Assembly (NCBI RefSeq): GCF_001640025.1
Contig: NC_031674.1
Location: 1,240,001-1,304,000 of the forward strand
Source: Sugiyamaella lignohabitans
Lineage: Eukaryota > Ascomycota > Dipodascomycetes > Dipodascales > Trichomonascaceae
Reading direction: 5' to 3'
DNA: 64,000 bases
Position numbers and translations under genes: made by a program. Of this stretch, positions 1 to 9,182 are shown one piece after another (the first letter of the stretch is position 1; every line of letters starts with the position of its first letter). The notes under the pieces were generated by a model that worked only from the letters and a program-made list of their open reading frames with translations, had not been told where the DNA came from and did no database searches.

Positions 1-28
1 TGGGGCAGCGCCCCAGCCGCCGGAGGCA
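1..28 (-). repeat. GC hairpin element, arm cut by the window edge
   Basis: Reverse-orientation arm: H1 stem GGGGC/GCCCC with an AGC loop followed by the terminal CCGCCGGAGGCA. The H2 half lies outside the window. The AGC loop is unique among the copies here. Confidence 0.85.
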
Positions 29-466
29 GACCCTGACTGGACCCTTTTTCGATATTCGGCTAACCGGTCAACCGGTCCTCCGGCACGTGCAGCAACGAAA
101 CGCAGGGGGAAGGTACATAAGGCTGACGGTGCTATTAACGTGGCTTCGGCAGATCAATATTTGGACTGCTGAGAACAGTAGTGAGCAGGCAGGTCTGAGA
201 GACAATTCTAGTCACAGTCGAACTTGCGTGGTTTCAAACGTTGTTTTTTTTGGGTGCAGGCACATCAGCAGACGGTGGAGAAAGACACGCGAGCTTTTGA
301 AATAACCACCGACAAAAACACCCAAGTTCTGTTTTTTACTTGCATTCCGTCCGTCGGTAGTACTTATCCGTTTGGGTGTCATTTTCCAGTTTCTACCGTC
401 GCTTGTCACGGGTCCTAAACATTGGGTCTGGACCACACAGCCGAGTGGGTCTCGCTGTTGTAAATT
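29..466. other. Intergenic, upstream of ANP1
   Basis: No gene is supported. Short frames on both strands overlap each other and look like chance. A CACGTG lies at about 83-88. The region presumably holds the ANP1 promoter. Confidence 0.5.
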
Positions 467-1889
467 ATGTCGTCGCTACCGCGATATGAACCCGCTGTAA
501 AGTAAGTTCCTCAATTCACGGGTTCGAGCAAAGCGAGCAACGAGGTCTGGGGCGGAGCCCCAGCCGCCGGAGGCAATCCGGGGACTCGGACATGCCTCCG
601 GCGGCTGGGATCCGCCCAGACCGGGTTGTGCTCGCTTCGCAAGTTTTGCGGGAACTGGTGCTAACGTCGGGTTTAGTCAGTATAAGGAGAAGGATGAGAG
701 GTTTCAGCCGAAGTCGAATAAGAGCTGGTTTGGTAGGTCGGGCGTGTTGGGGTTTTTGAGACCTTATTCGCCTCTGGGGAGAAAGTTTAAAGAACATCGT
801 AAACTTGTGGCTGCGGTGATATCGTTTATTTTTCTTTTGAAAGTTTATTTGACTTCGCCAGCTGATCTGGCTTGGGCTTTAGATAGTACCGGTCTGAGCC
901 TCGGCTCGTCCGATACTAATATCCATTTCTATGATTTGGGATTATACAATGGAAATACGAATGGCAAGGAGACCGGTGATATGCTGCTTATGTGTATTCC
1001 TCTAAGAAATGCCGCTCCGGTAATCCCTATGATGTTCTCACATCTGAAAAATTTAACATATCCACATCAGTTGATTGATATTGCATTCATGGTATCTGAT
1101 TCTGATGATACTACTTTGGAAGATTTAAAAGCGAATATTGCTGCCCTAGATAAAGTCACTGACAAGGGAATACAGCCATTTCATGAAATCGCCATTTTCG
1201 AAAAAGACTTTGGTGCTGTAATTGGCCAGGGTTTCGACGTCCGTCATGGCGTCAAAGTACAAGGTGTACGCAGAAAATTAATGGGCCGCGCCAGAAATTG
1301 GCTGCTGGGCTCGGCTTTAAAGCCATATCATAGCTGGGTTTATTGGCGAGATGCCGATATTGAAACGTCTCCAGTGACTATTATCGAGGATCTGATGAAA
1401 CATGATCGTGACGTCATTGTTCCTAATGTCTGGAGACCTCTTCCGGAATGGTTAGGAGGTGAGCAGCCATATGATCTTAATTCATGGCAAGAGAGTGACG
1501 CTGCTTTGGAATTAGCAAGAACTTTACACGAAGACGAGGTTATTGTTGAGGGATATGCCGAATATCCTACATGGAGACCACATCTGGCGTATTCCCGAAG
1601 CGAAGATGGCGATCCAAATGAAATCATTGATTTGGATGGTGTGGGTGGTGTATCCATTCTGGCGAGAGCCAAAGTCTTTCGCCACGGCGCAAACTTTCCT
1701 GGTTTTGCGTTTGAAAACCACGCTGAAACTGAAGCATTTGGTAAAATGTCTCGTAAAATGGGCTTCAGTGTTGGCGGCTTAGTACACTATACTGTATGGC
1801 ACCAGTATGAGCCCAGTGAAGACGACTTGAAGCATATGAAGGAGATGGAAGAGGCCGAGAAGGCTACAGCCACAATGATTTCTTTATAA
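467..1889 (+). CDS. ANP1: Anp1-type Golgi alpha-1,6-mannosyltransferase subunit (2 exons)
   Basis: Anp1/Mnn9/Van1 family, a type II Golgi membrane glycosyltransferase that in yeast extends N-glycan outer chains within the M-Pol II complex. Exons 467-501 and 677-1889 give 415 aa. The ATG at 467 was chosen because the large open frame has no usable ATG of its own. The intron (502-676) starts GTAAGT and ends with CTAAC followed by TTTAG, and joining restores frame. One membrane segment lies near residues 56-73. The DAD metal-binding motif is at about 237-239 within YWRDADIET. Conserved Anp1 blocks VPNVWRPLPEWLG, EQPYDLNSWQES and VEGYAEYPTWRPHLAY separate it from Mnn9. It is shorter than S. cerevisiae Anp1 because the C-terminal extension is missing. 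The intron is largely filled by GC hairpin elements. Confidence 0.92.
502..676 (+). other. ANP1: ANP1 intron containing hairpin elements
   Basis: Spliceosomal intron of 175 nt: 5' site GTAAGT at 502-507, branch motif TGCTAAC ending at 665, 3' site TTTAG ending at 676. Phase is kept (AA+T codon). About 120 of its 175 nt are GC hairpin element sequence. Confidence 0.85.
523..643. repeat. GC hairpin element, two arms back to back, intronic
   Basis: A reverse arm (523-575) ends GGAGGCA and a forward arm begins TGCCTCC at 593. The arms diverge, the opposite of every other pair here. The forward arm has a shortened H1 (CTGGG/CCCAG) and a degraded H2. It lies inside the ANP1 intron. Confidence 0.85.
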
Positions 1890-2029
1890 AGCTTTTGAAA
1901 CACGCCTAGCTAATGACATGATATTTATCTTTTGAATATAGAGGAACATAGTTACTTTTAGAAAACAAAGTATGGGTTGAATAAAAAAAAGGCTTTGAGG
2001 GGTGGGCAACCAAAACAAAAAAGATCAAT

Positions 2030-2102
2030 GATTCGACCCAGGATCGAACTGGGGACGTTCTGCGTGTTAAGCAGATGCCATAACCAACTAGACCATCGAA
2101 CC
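2030..2102 (-). tRNA. tV(AAC): tRNA-Val(AAC)
   Basis: The reverse strand folds as a cloverleaf: acceptor GGTTCGA/TCGAATC, anticodon stem TCTGC/GCAGA with loop TTAACAC (anticodon AAC), T arm CCCAG-TTCGATC-CTGGG. No intron. A T-run terminator follows on the minus strand. Identical in sequence to the copies at 3200 and 6865. Confidence 0.95.
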
Positions 2103-3199
2103 AATTTGATGGGTGCTCGTGGATCCGTTCGGGCTGCGAGATTACGATATGGGCATCGTGGGATAGCCAGAAGCTGCTTCTTCCGATCTCGACGAGTGGC
2201 TGAATTGCACCTTGAACAGAGTTTTTCAGGTAGAAAAATTGTTCCACTGAAAATTTTGGTTTCTATGTGAAATTTTCCTTAGATTCTGGCCATGGTGAAC
2301 GAGAAAATCCTTTTGATTCTGGATTTTTAGTGTATAATGTAGGGCTCAAGCAATGTCCAGTGAATGTAATTCACACTTCGGCCACAGGCATTGTTTTGGC
2401 ATGCTTATCCAGGTCAGCACCTTCCCGTGTATGATATTCGAAGCTAGATTAGTATTTTTGAGTAATGAACATGAATATGATCCGGGCGTTCTCTGATCTC
2501 CAGTAGTAAGGCTTAAAGATCAGGCTTCATTAATTTGTTGAATCATGACACTCTCAGAGATAGTAGAACTCAACCTACCCATATATTTAGTTAACTGCTC
2601 TTAGACTGCATTTTGCATTGGGACGGCTGTCTTCTATCCAGGGCGCAGAAACTGTCTGCACGAAGGTGCGTTAAGCATGCAATCAGTTCTGTATTAAGCA
2701 ATTATAGAATAGCTTATTGGCGATAAAGTTTAGACTCCTGCATATGTGAACTAATCAAGAAATGACGGCCAGGTAAAAATACTCCCATGTTGGGCCAAAA
2801 CCTACCGAAGAGTGAAAGGTTTTTGACCTATATTGGAGTCGTCACTAGCTATATTGAGTCCGTTACATACAACGACGGCGCAGTCCAATAAACCTTCAGA
2901 CTAACATTTATCTATCAAGAGGTTAACAAGAATGATATTATAATACTCAATAAAGCTACGTATACCTGTTCTGTAATAGGCTTAAACTGACAAAACATAA
3001 ATACTACCCTTGATAAAGTTTTGCAACGCTATTCTTGGCACGAGGAATCTTCCACAAGCAGCGTTCTCTTACAGTAGCAAGGAGAATGTCGAAGATTGTG
3101 CAGAAGATACCGATGATGACTACAGGGGGCACTAGTAGGTATTTGGCGATTGTAGCAACAAATGATAACCTGCTTAGACGCAAAAACAGCAAAAAAGAT
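2103..3199. other. Intergenic between tRNA genes
   Basis: AT-rich, no supported gene. The first ~25 bases past the tRNA 5' end resemble those beside the copy at 3200, suggesting duplicated flanks. No LTR pair or other element was recognised. Confidence 0.45.
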
Positions 3200-3272
3200 G
3201 ATTCGACCCAGGATCGAACTGGGGACGTTCTGCGTGTTAAGCAGATGCCATAACCAACTAGACCATCGAACC
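3200..3272 (-). tRNA. tV(AAC): tRNA-Val(AAC), second copy
   Basis: Same 73-nt sequence and cloverleaf as the copy at 2030, anticodon AAC. Its 3' flank (GCAAAAACAGCAAAAAAGAT read on the plus strand) nearly matches that of the opposite-strand copy at 6865. Confidence 0.95.
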
Positions 3273-3788
3273 ATTTTGATGGTTTTCGTGTGATCCCATT
3301 AGTCTGCTAGCTTACAATTTACTGGCTCAAAATCTCAGTAAATCCACTGTTAAACCTTTTTAATTCGATTACCCGATAACCAGAGTTTCACAGGACACTT
3401 ACTGATGGTTTTACCTTATGTCATGCTTTTGGAGATCTGCACCATCGTCAGTTCTACTATTCGTTGTAAATATGCCAGCTGCCAATCCCTGTTTGTCGTC
3501 ATGTTTTTTATATTATTATTGGGTAGGATTTAAAAAAAGAGTATTTACTCATCAACTCCAAACCAGTAATGTGGAGAAAGAGTTACTTTAACTGACAATT
3601 CACCGTGCTTAAATACTTCGTGAAGCTACCCTTTTTTACTTTTGAGGTGTGGCTCACATGGACACAGTTAGTAAAGTTGCCAGAGATGTGCTCTCCTTCT
3701 ATAGTTCGTTTCCCAATTAAATAAAAGATGATAGACTTTGCCCAATAAGCAATTATGCTGCAAAAAAAAAGGACATGGACAAAAAATT
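3273..3788. other. Intergenic between tRNA-Val and tRNA-Pro
   Basis: AT-rich with poly-A/T tracts. No gene or repeat is supported. Confidence 0.4.
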
Positions 3789-3880
3789 GGGCCCAACCGG
3801 GAATCGAACCCGGGACCACTCGCAAATTAACTTAGGTTTAAATGCCCTAAGCGAGTATTATACCCCTAAACCATCGGGCC
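3789..3880 (-). tRNA. tP(AGG): tRNA-Pro(AGG) with a 20-nt intron
   Basis: Reverse-strand cloverleaf: acceptor GGCCCGA/TTGGGCC, anticodon stem CTCGC/GCGAG, T arm with GGTTCGATTCC. The anticodon loop TTAGGG..T is interrupted after position 37 by a 20-nt AT-rich intron (3825-3844). Removing it leaves a 7-nt loop with anticodon AGG. A T-run terminator lies on the 3' side. Confidence 0.92.
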
Positions 3881-4322
3881 AACTTCTTGCAATGTAAGGA
3901 CTCTCAGCATCCTTGGATGGAACTCAGGACATTAACGAGGTAATCTAATTCAACAAGTCACATGACTAGATCCCCGTATATATATCTGCTCATGCAGCAC
4001 TCCTGTTTCTGGTCCTTCAGCTTGGATATTATTCTTCAACTATCCTAGAGCTAACAGGACCAGGTGAGCTACTATTAATAAATATTCTTCAACTATCCTA
4101 GAGCTAACAGGACCAGACTCTGGTAGCATTGACGACTGTACAATTAAGGAACTATTATTATAATAGAAGATCCTCCCTTACATGCAAACCAAGTTTTCTG
4201 GGTTTATTAAGGCAATAGGTTCTAAAAATATATCCAAAAAAGCCCGCTTCATATTTGCCTCTTTTGGCGATGAAATGATCAAAATATGAATATATTTGGC
4301 GATTTTTACTATCCTAATAAAG
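3881..4322. other. Intergenic with a 34-bp direct repeat
   Basis: No gene is supported. Contains the tandem repeat described at 4030-4116. Confidence 0.5.
4030..4116. repeat. 34-bp direct repeat, two copies
   Basis: The block TATTCTTCAACTATCCTAGA...GGACCAG occurs exactly at 4030-4063 and 4083-4116, 53 bp apart. The spacer begins GTGAGC and each copy contains CTAACAG, so the second half looks intron-like. A simple tandem duplication explains it. Confidence 0.8.
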
Positions 4323-5492
4323 TTACTTATTCATACTATCAAAAACCCCTTCGAGAAAACTAACTATTCTCGAAAAAAGCTCATTCGTAGAAGCGTCTTT
4401 ATCCCTAAATAGTGAATCGTGGCATCCAAGAGATTCAAAATATAACTCAGGGATATTAGCATGCTCAACAAATCTCTCAACGTCATCTCTCATGACTTCA
4501 AATTCACCGCATGTAACTAAAGTATATTTCGGAAAGACTCCCTCCCAAAATGCAGGTTTAGCGTTTACAGGACTGACGTAAGGAGATTCTCTAGTCGTTT
4601 CGTCTGGAGTATATGCCAATGCCCAGTCCCTGACACGCGGTCCTAGGATATCAGCGGTGTTGTTGTGAAGATATGAACCTTTGGATAAATCTGGGAAGGG
4701 TGCTACCCATGGAGAAATGAGAATCTCTGCTACTGGTTGAACAAGCTTTTCAGGTAGTTTGGCGCCTGGATATGGATGCTTGAGATGAGCAGAAAGAATA
4801 ACCGAAAGGTTACCTCCAGCTGAATCACCAGAAAGAATAATGTTTCTTGATCCATCCTTGTCGACAAGTGCGCTGTATATATCAGCAATTTCATAAAGCT
4901 GAGTTGGAAATATTTTTTCTGGAACCAAACTGTAGTCCACTAGAAGAATAGAGAATCTAGGATTGTTCATGGCTTTGTAAAGATGAATGAGATATTTGAT
5001 ATGGTTTGGCACAAGTGGAAGACAGTAGCCACCTCCATGTGAGTATACCAGTACAGGATCTTCCGGTCTCCTGTCCAAAGCTTCGGCTATAAATCGAGCC
5101 CTGGTATCATAGAATTTCTTGCCAAATCCAGGGAAACCTTTAGCTAGATGTTTGAAATCGGCAAGAAACTCATCAATAGGAACGTGTGGAATAAGTGCCC
5201 TAGTAGGTTAGAATCTGATTTGTCCTATTATAGTCCTATTATAGATTGGCATTGACACTCACTTTGTTTGCTTAATGCTCAATAAGCTTGTGACCTGGCG
5301 AGTCAATTCCAGTTCTGCGACTTTAGAGACTGGTCCATGGAATCTAGATCCTACAGTAAAATGCTTAACTACAGTAAGCAAGACATGTGGAACTACAAGT
5401 TAGTGATGGTACTATCGGGACAGTCAGGGTTAGCACTCACTGGCTCGAATTAAAAAGTGGACGAATGATAAACCTTCGGAAATCGACAGCAT
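4323..5492 (-). CDS. HSL-family alpha/beta hydrolase (3 exons), Say1-like esterase
   Basis: Exons 5492-5441, 5392-5263 and 5199-4323 give 352 aa. Both introns (5440-5393 and 5262-5200) begin GTGAGT and end CTAAC plus 6-7 nt to TAG, and phases match at both joins. The oxyanion motif HGGGY starts at about residue 115. The nucleophile is Ser187 in GDSAGGN. The probable acid is Glu in GEFEVMRDD (about 293-295), where many relatives have Asp. The catalytic His is about 321 in GCHDS. The family hydrolyses short-chain esters; the closest yeast role is the steryl acetyl hydrolase Say1, but the substrate is inferred. The N-terminus is moderately hydrophobic without a clear signal. No ATG exists in the large exon, which confirms the upstream exons. 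Confidence 0.85.
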
Positions 5493-6864
5493 CTGTAAAA
5501 TAGAGATTTACACTATAGCTGGTAAAAAAGTGAAAATAAATTGGTTGAAATTCAATGGTAACTGTTACAGATAAGCAGACGACAGGATTTATGGGTGGTT
5601 GAGCGTAGTCCGACCCGGACCTTGCTGTCCCACTTCCCCTTACGTTGGCATGCCGGGCAGCCGGGAATTTGATTACCCTTGAGACCGAAAATCCTCCAAA
5701 GCTTATAAAATCTGCATACACAATCAGTCAGGAATTTGTAAATGAGTCTTCGGATCAATTGAAGAAAAAGGTGGGGTATAATTATTGTCGTCTCAAAGCG
5801 GTTATTAACTTAACCTGCATCGCGCTACCCCCAGTTTTTTATGCAATATCATGCAGGAGGTACATAAACTAGCGAACCCCCTGAGATCCTAGTATTGAAA
5901 TAGTCTCAGAGTTGGAGGATTAGATCGGTTATGATGCACGTCCTCTACGATCTCCGCGGAGATGAGAGAGTTATTCTTATCTCAAGTGAGACTGTTGTTC
6001 ACTCAGATGTGCCATTAATCTATATAGCCAAAATAAATAGCCTACAATCAGATAAGTAAGGGTGTGGTAATCCAACTCTTATATAAATGATATGATTTGA
6101 TATATGTATGTTTATAGCACTTCAAAAGTTAGTTTATTTGAGAGCATTCAGGTTAGAGGCTCAAACCCGCCCTGTCTTTCTTCGCTTGAGATCTAAACAA
6201 TGCCCATATTACAGACAAATGTATCAAGGCGTGAGGGGTCAAGGGTAGTATAAAACAGCTCATCTTAGAAATGGCCAAAATTAATTGGAAGCTCGATACG
6301 AAGATTTCAATTATTGGATATACCATATTCGATATTTTGAGTCGTTTTTAAATATTAGTAGAACGTTACGTTAGTAGTCCTACGATACATGGTTAATCTA
6401 ATGAAATTCAAGAAATTCAAACTCAACTTTTATATATCACCAAAATGATCTCCCGTCTCAGGACTATAAATAGGGTTTACTGTCTAATTGATTGAATACA
6501 CTCTTATGCCTCTTATTACAGGTTAGCTCTTGCTATTTTTAATTTCAGCTATTTTCGCCCGTTGTTTAAGTCGTCTATAATATGAATTCAATACAATTTT
6601 CTGTCACCACAATTTTGGATTTTAGCTTGTGGTGAAAGCGTGGGAATCACTGCATGAAAATCCGCAAAAAGCGCATTCCCAGCCTAGGAGCTCATATTAT
6701 ACCAGCAAACAGCCCATAAGAGCGGCATATAGACCCTGCCCAACAAAAGTAGGGGTATTTCGGCAACTACCAGTTAAATAAAAACAAAAATTGGTACTCA
6801 TTTATGTAATTTCATGTGTGAATTTCTGATTATCAACAAACTGCAAATTTTCTTCTCAAGAAAT
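5493..6864. other. Intergenic, upstream of the esterase
   Basis: About 1.4 kb, AT-rich. Short frames at 5437-5872 shadow the esterase 5' exons or are chance. One palindrome TCCGCGGA lies at 5953. Otherwise nothing recognisable. Confidence 0.45.
5953..5960. promoter_or_regulatory. TCCGCGGA palindrome, PDRE-like
   Basis: An exact TCCGCGGA, the sequence bound by Pdr1/Pdr3 in S. cerevisiae, about 460 bp upstream of the esterase ATG. An 8-bp site can occur by chance and no second copy is nearby, so function is uncertain. Confidence 0.3.
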
Positions 6865-6937
6865 GGTTCGATGGTCTAGTTGGTTATGGCATCTGCTTAA
6901 CACGCAGAACGTCCCCAGTTCGATCCTGGGTCGAATC
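6865..6937 (+). tRNA. tV(AAC): tRNA-Val(AAC), third copy
   Basis: Same 73-nt tRNA as the copies at 2030 and 3200, here on the plus strand. It is followed within 4 nt by a T6 terminator. The downstream flank nearly matches that of the 3200 copy. Confidence 0.95.
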
Positions 6938-7016
6938 ATATTTTTTGCCGTTTTTGCAAATAACCTGGAATATACTGGATAAACCACTCATGTCATTAAT
7001 CATAAAAATAAATAGG

Positions 7017-7718
7017 TCAAGATTTAGATACAAATTCGATTCTAGTACGGTTCTTTTTAGCCAATCGGGCCATTTCCACCAAGTTCTCAACATAACCTTC
7101 CTTTGGTAATAAGTTATAGTTACGCGATTCAGAAGCGTGAAAGCTGAATTCAGAGCCACCTTCGGCGTATTCTGATCCAAGTAAACTCTCAAGCTGTTTT
7201 TCTACAAATCCTGGGCGATTGTATTCAATATTTTTTGCAAGTCGATCGTTTAGTGTTGCTTTCCCTGATCTATGCAGTTCCAGTAGGTGGGAAATTTTCG
7301 CCTCAATTCTAGGATCCGGTTCATTAATTGGTGCTTCTTCGTCGATTGATAGCATTGCGGGCATTATTTCAGGCTGGGTCAGAGCTCTTATCTTCATTCG
7401 TTCTATTTCAACTGCATCAGTCGTGACATCTTTTCCGAAATCACTAGGAAACTCAATATATACGGAAGCTGGTTCTTCATCGACTTCATTTTGATTACTC
7501 GTTTCTTCTTCAATTGTATTTTTTAATTCAATAGGAAGTTCTGAACTAGTTTTTGTAGCTTCTTCATCTACTTGTTCTGATTTACCAACTTCTGAGTCTA
7601 TAACAGTAGCATTGGCGTGTTCTGAGACGGATTTGTGGTTACTATCAGATGGTTTCACAACCACGATCTCGTCTTCTTCACTTTCATCGCTACTACCATA
7701 TCCAGATACTAAACCCAT
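7017..7718 (-). CDS. SAP30BP/HCNGP-like nuclear protein
   Basis: A 233-aa protein. The ATG at 7718 begins MGLVSGYGSSDESEEDE, a start common in this family; the open frame extends upstream only from a GTG. The N-terminal half is acidic and low-complexity. The C-terminal ~110 residues match the SAP30BP (HCNGP) domain: a short helix-rich block with IEAKISHLLELHRSG, the conserved YNRPGF segment, and the ending NRTRIEFV. Metazoan SAP30BP acts in transcription and splicing; the role in yeast is inferred. Its 3' end is 80 bp from tRNA-Val(AAC). Confidence 0.75.
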   Translation of the reverse strand: MGLVSGYGSSDESEEDEIVVVKPSDSNHKSVSEHANATVIDSEVGKSEQVDEEATKTSSELPIELKNTIEEETSNQNEVDEEPASVYIEFPSDFGKDVTTDAVEIERMKIRALTQPEIMPAMLSIDEEAPINEPDPRIEAKISHLLELHRSGKATLNDRLAKNIEYNRPGFVEKQLESLLGSEYAEGGSEFSFHASESRNYNLLPKEGYVENLVEMARLAKKNRTRIEFVSKS

Positions 7719-7908
7719 ACTTGTTTGATGGTGTTCGTTTGGTTTAATTTGATTTACATCGAACCTCACTTTAGTTTCATACCTTTAATTAAAGCCCTTA
7801 ACCTGATCCAACTTATATATTATCAATCGTGCATACTTCACTCTATCTACCTTACTTCACCAGTTTAAATACTTGTCTTCAGCCATCTGAAAAGTCTTAG
7901 CCACCACA

Positions 7909-9009
7909 ATGAGCTTCTCTCTTTCTCGGCAGGAGGGCAATTTTAGCCTTTCCAACGCCCTATATAAGCTATTTTCAACTGTATTCATAGGATTCCTGCT
8001 TATTGGAGGATCAGTAACAGCGGCTGGTTTCTACGAAGAAGAAGGGTCTCCAGTTCGTGAACTTAATCCCAAAACTTTCCAAAAAGAAGTGGTCAATTCC
8101 AACTCAGTCTCAATTGTCGAATTTTATGCTCCCTGGTGTGGCTACTGCCAAAAACTGCTACCCGAATATCTTAAAGCGGCAAAATCTCTCAAAGGTTTAG
8201 CCACAGTCGCAGCAGTTAACTGTGACGACAGAATCAACAAAGAGCTCTGTGCCACATATAAGATTGAAGGGTTTCCTACAATAAAAGTGTTCCGTCCTCA
8301 CAAGGTGGATCTTAGCGACAACAATAAACGTGATCTTAACAAGAGAAATATCCGGTCTCCACCTGCTGTTGAGGTCTACAATGGCGAACGAAAAGCTGAT
8401 AACATTGTTAATTTTGTCATGTCTCGACTCAGAAATTATGTGGCAGCTCTGAAACCTGGAAATATCGACGGATTTCTGACTAGCGCCAAAACCGCCAATA
8501 AACCAAAAGTTATTGTTCTTGCTTCTGTGAAAAGTAAACATTCTGGATCAGGAGTGATCCCGCCTCTTCTAAAAGCTCTGTCTTCGGATTTCGTTTATAA
8601 ATATGCATTCGGCTATATCGACCACAAACAGCCGGACAGTTTATGGGAGAAGTTTGGTATTTCAAAGGATCCTCTTAATGAGGAGCCCAAGCTCATTATA
8701 ATCCCTCCTCGCACTGGTTCAACAAGCGAATCAGACAGCAAAGATGAGTCCCCCATCGAACCGATTATTTATTCCGGAACACTAAAAAAGGCTCCTATTG
8801 CAGAATTCTTGGACACATATATCAAAGATCTTCGTCGAAACCTCAAGAAAAAGAAGGAAGAAGAGAAGGAGAAGAACCATGTCCAAAAGGACTCAAATAC
8901 AGAACCCGAAAAAGATCTCGAGAAAGAAGAAAAATCGTCCAATGAGCAACCTGAAGAAGAGCCTAAAAAGCAGCAAAAGAGGACTATTAAAGACAAAGAG
9001 GATCTTTAA
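7909..9009 (+). CDS. ER protein disulfide isomerase, Mpd1-like
   Basis: A 366-aa single-exon protein with a hydrophobic signal near residues 20-39 and a thioredoxin domain carrying the active site WCGYC (Cys77, Cys80), then a redox-inactive thioredoxin-like half and a lysine/glutamate-rich tail. This is the layout of fungal Mpd1-type disulfide isomerases, which oxidise and isomerise cysteines in the ER lumen. The active site has Tyr where many family members have His. The C-terminus is KEDL, a scrambled form of the usual H/KDEL retrieval signal, and the highly charged C-terminal ~60 residues are unusual. Divergent from the SAP30BP-like gene with a 190-bp shared promoter. Confidence 0.85.
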   Translation: MSFSLSRQEGNFSLSNALYKLFSTVFIGFLLIGGSVTAAGFYEEEGSPVRELNPKTFQKEVVNSNSVSIVEFYAPWCGYCQKLLPEYLKAAKSLKGLATVAAVNCDDRINKELCATYKIEGFPTIKVFRPHKVDLSDNNKRDLNKRNIRSPPAVEVYNGERKADNIVNFVMSRLRNYVAALKPGNIDGFLTSAKTANKPKVIVLASVKSKHSGSGVIPPLLKALSSDFVYKYAFGYIDHKQPDSLWEKFGISKDPLNEEPKLIIIPPRTGSTSESDSKDESPIEPIIYSGTLKKAPIAEFLDTYIKDLRRNLKKKKEEEKEKNHVQKDSNTEPEKDLEKEEKSSNEQPEEEPKKQQKRTIKDKEDL

Positions 9010-9182
9010 AAGAATCTCACCTCGTCAAATTCATGGCACATATCAGCCTATCTCCACTTCTACCTCTCAAACTCAATAACTGCCGTATTCCGCTCCACTC
9101 TTGTACCACCACAATTGCATTACCCTCAAGTCACGTCAACCACTAATCAATGGCCACTCAAATAGTTAATAAAAGTGTCTCC

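Noticed and set aside
744..1889. Mnn9 as identity of the first gene
   Set aside because: The blocks VPNVWRPLPEWLG and YATWRPHLAY-like segments and the ending HxYEPSxDDLKHM fit Anp1 better than Mnn9.
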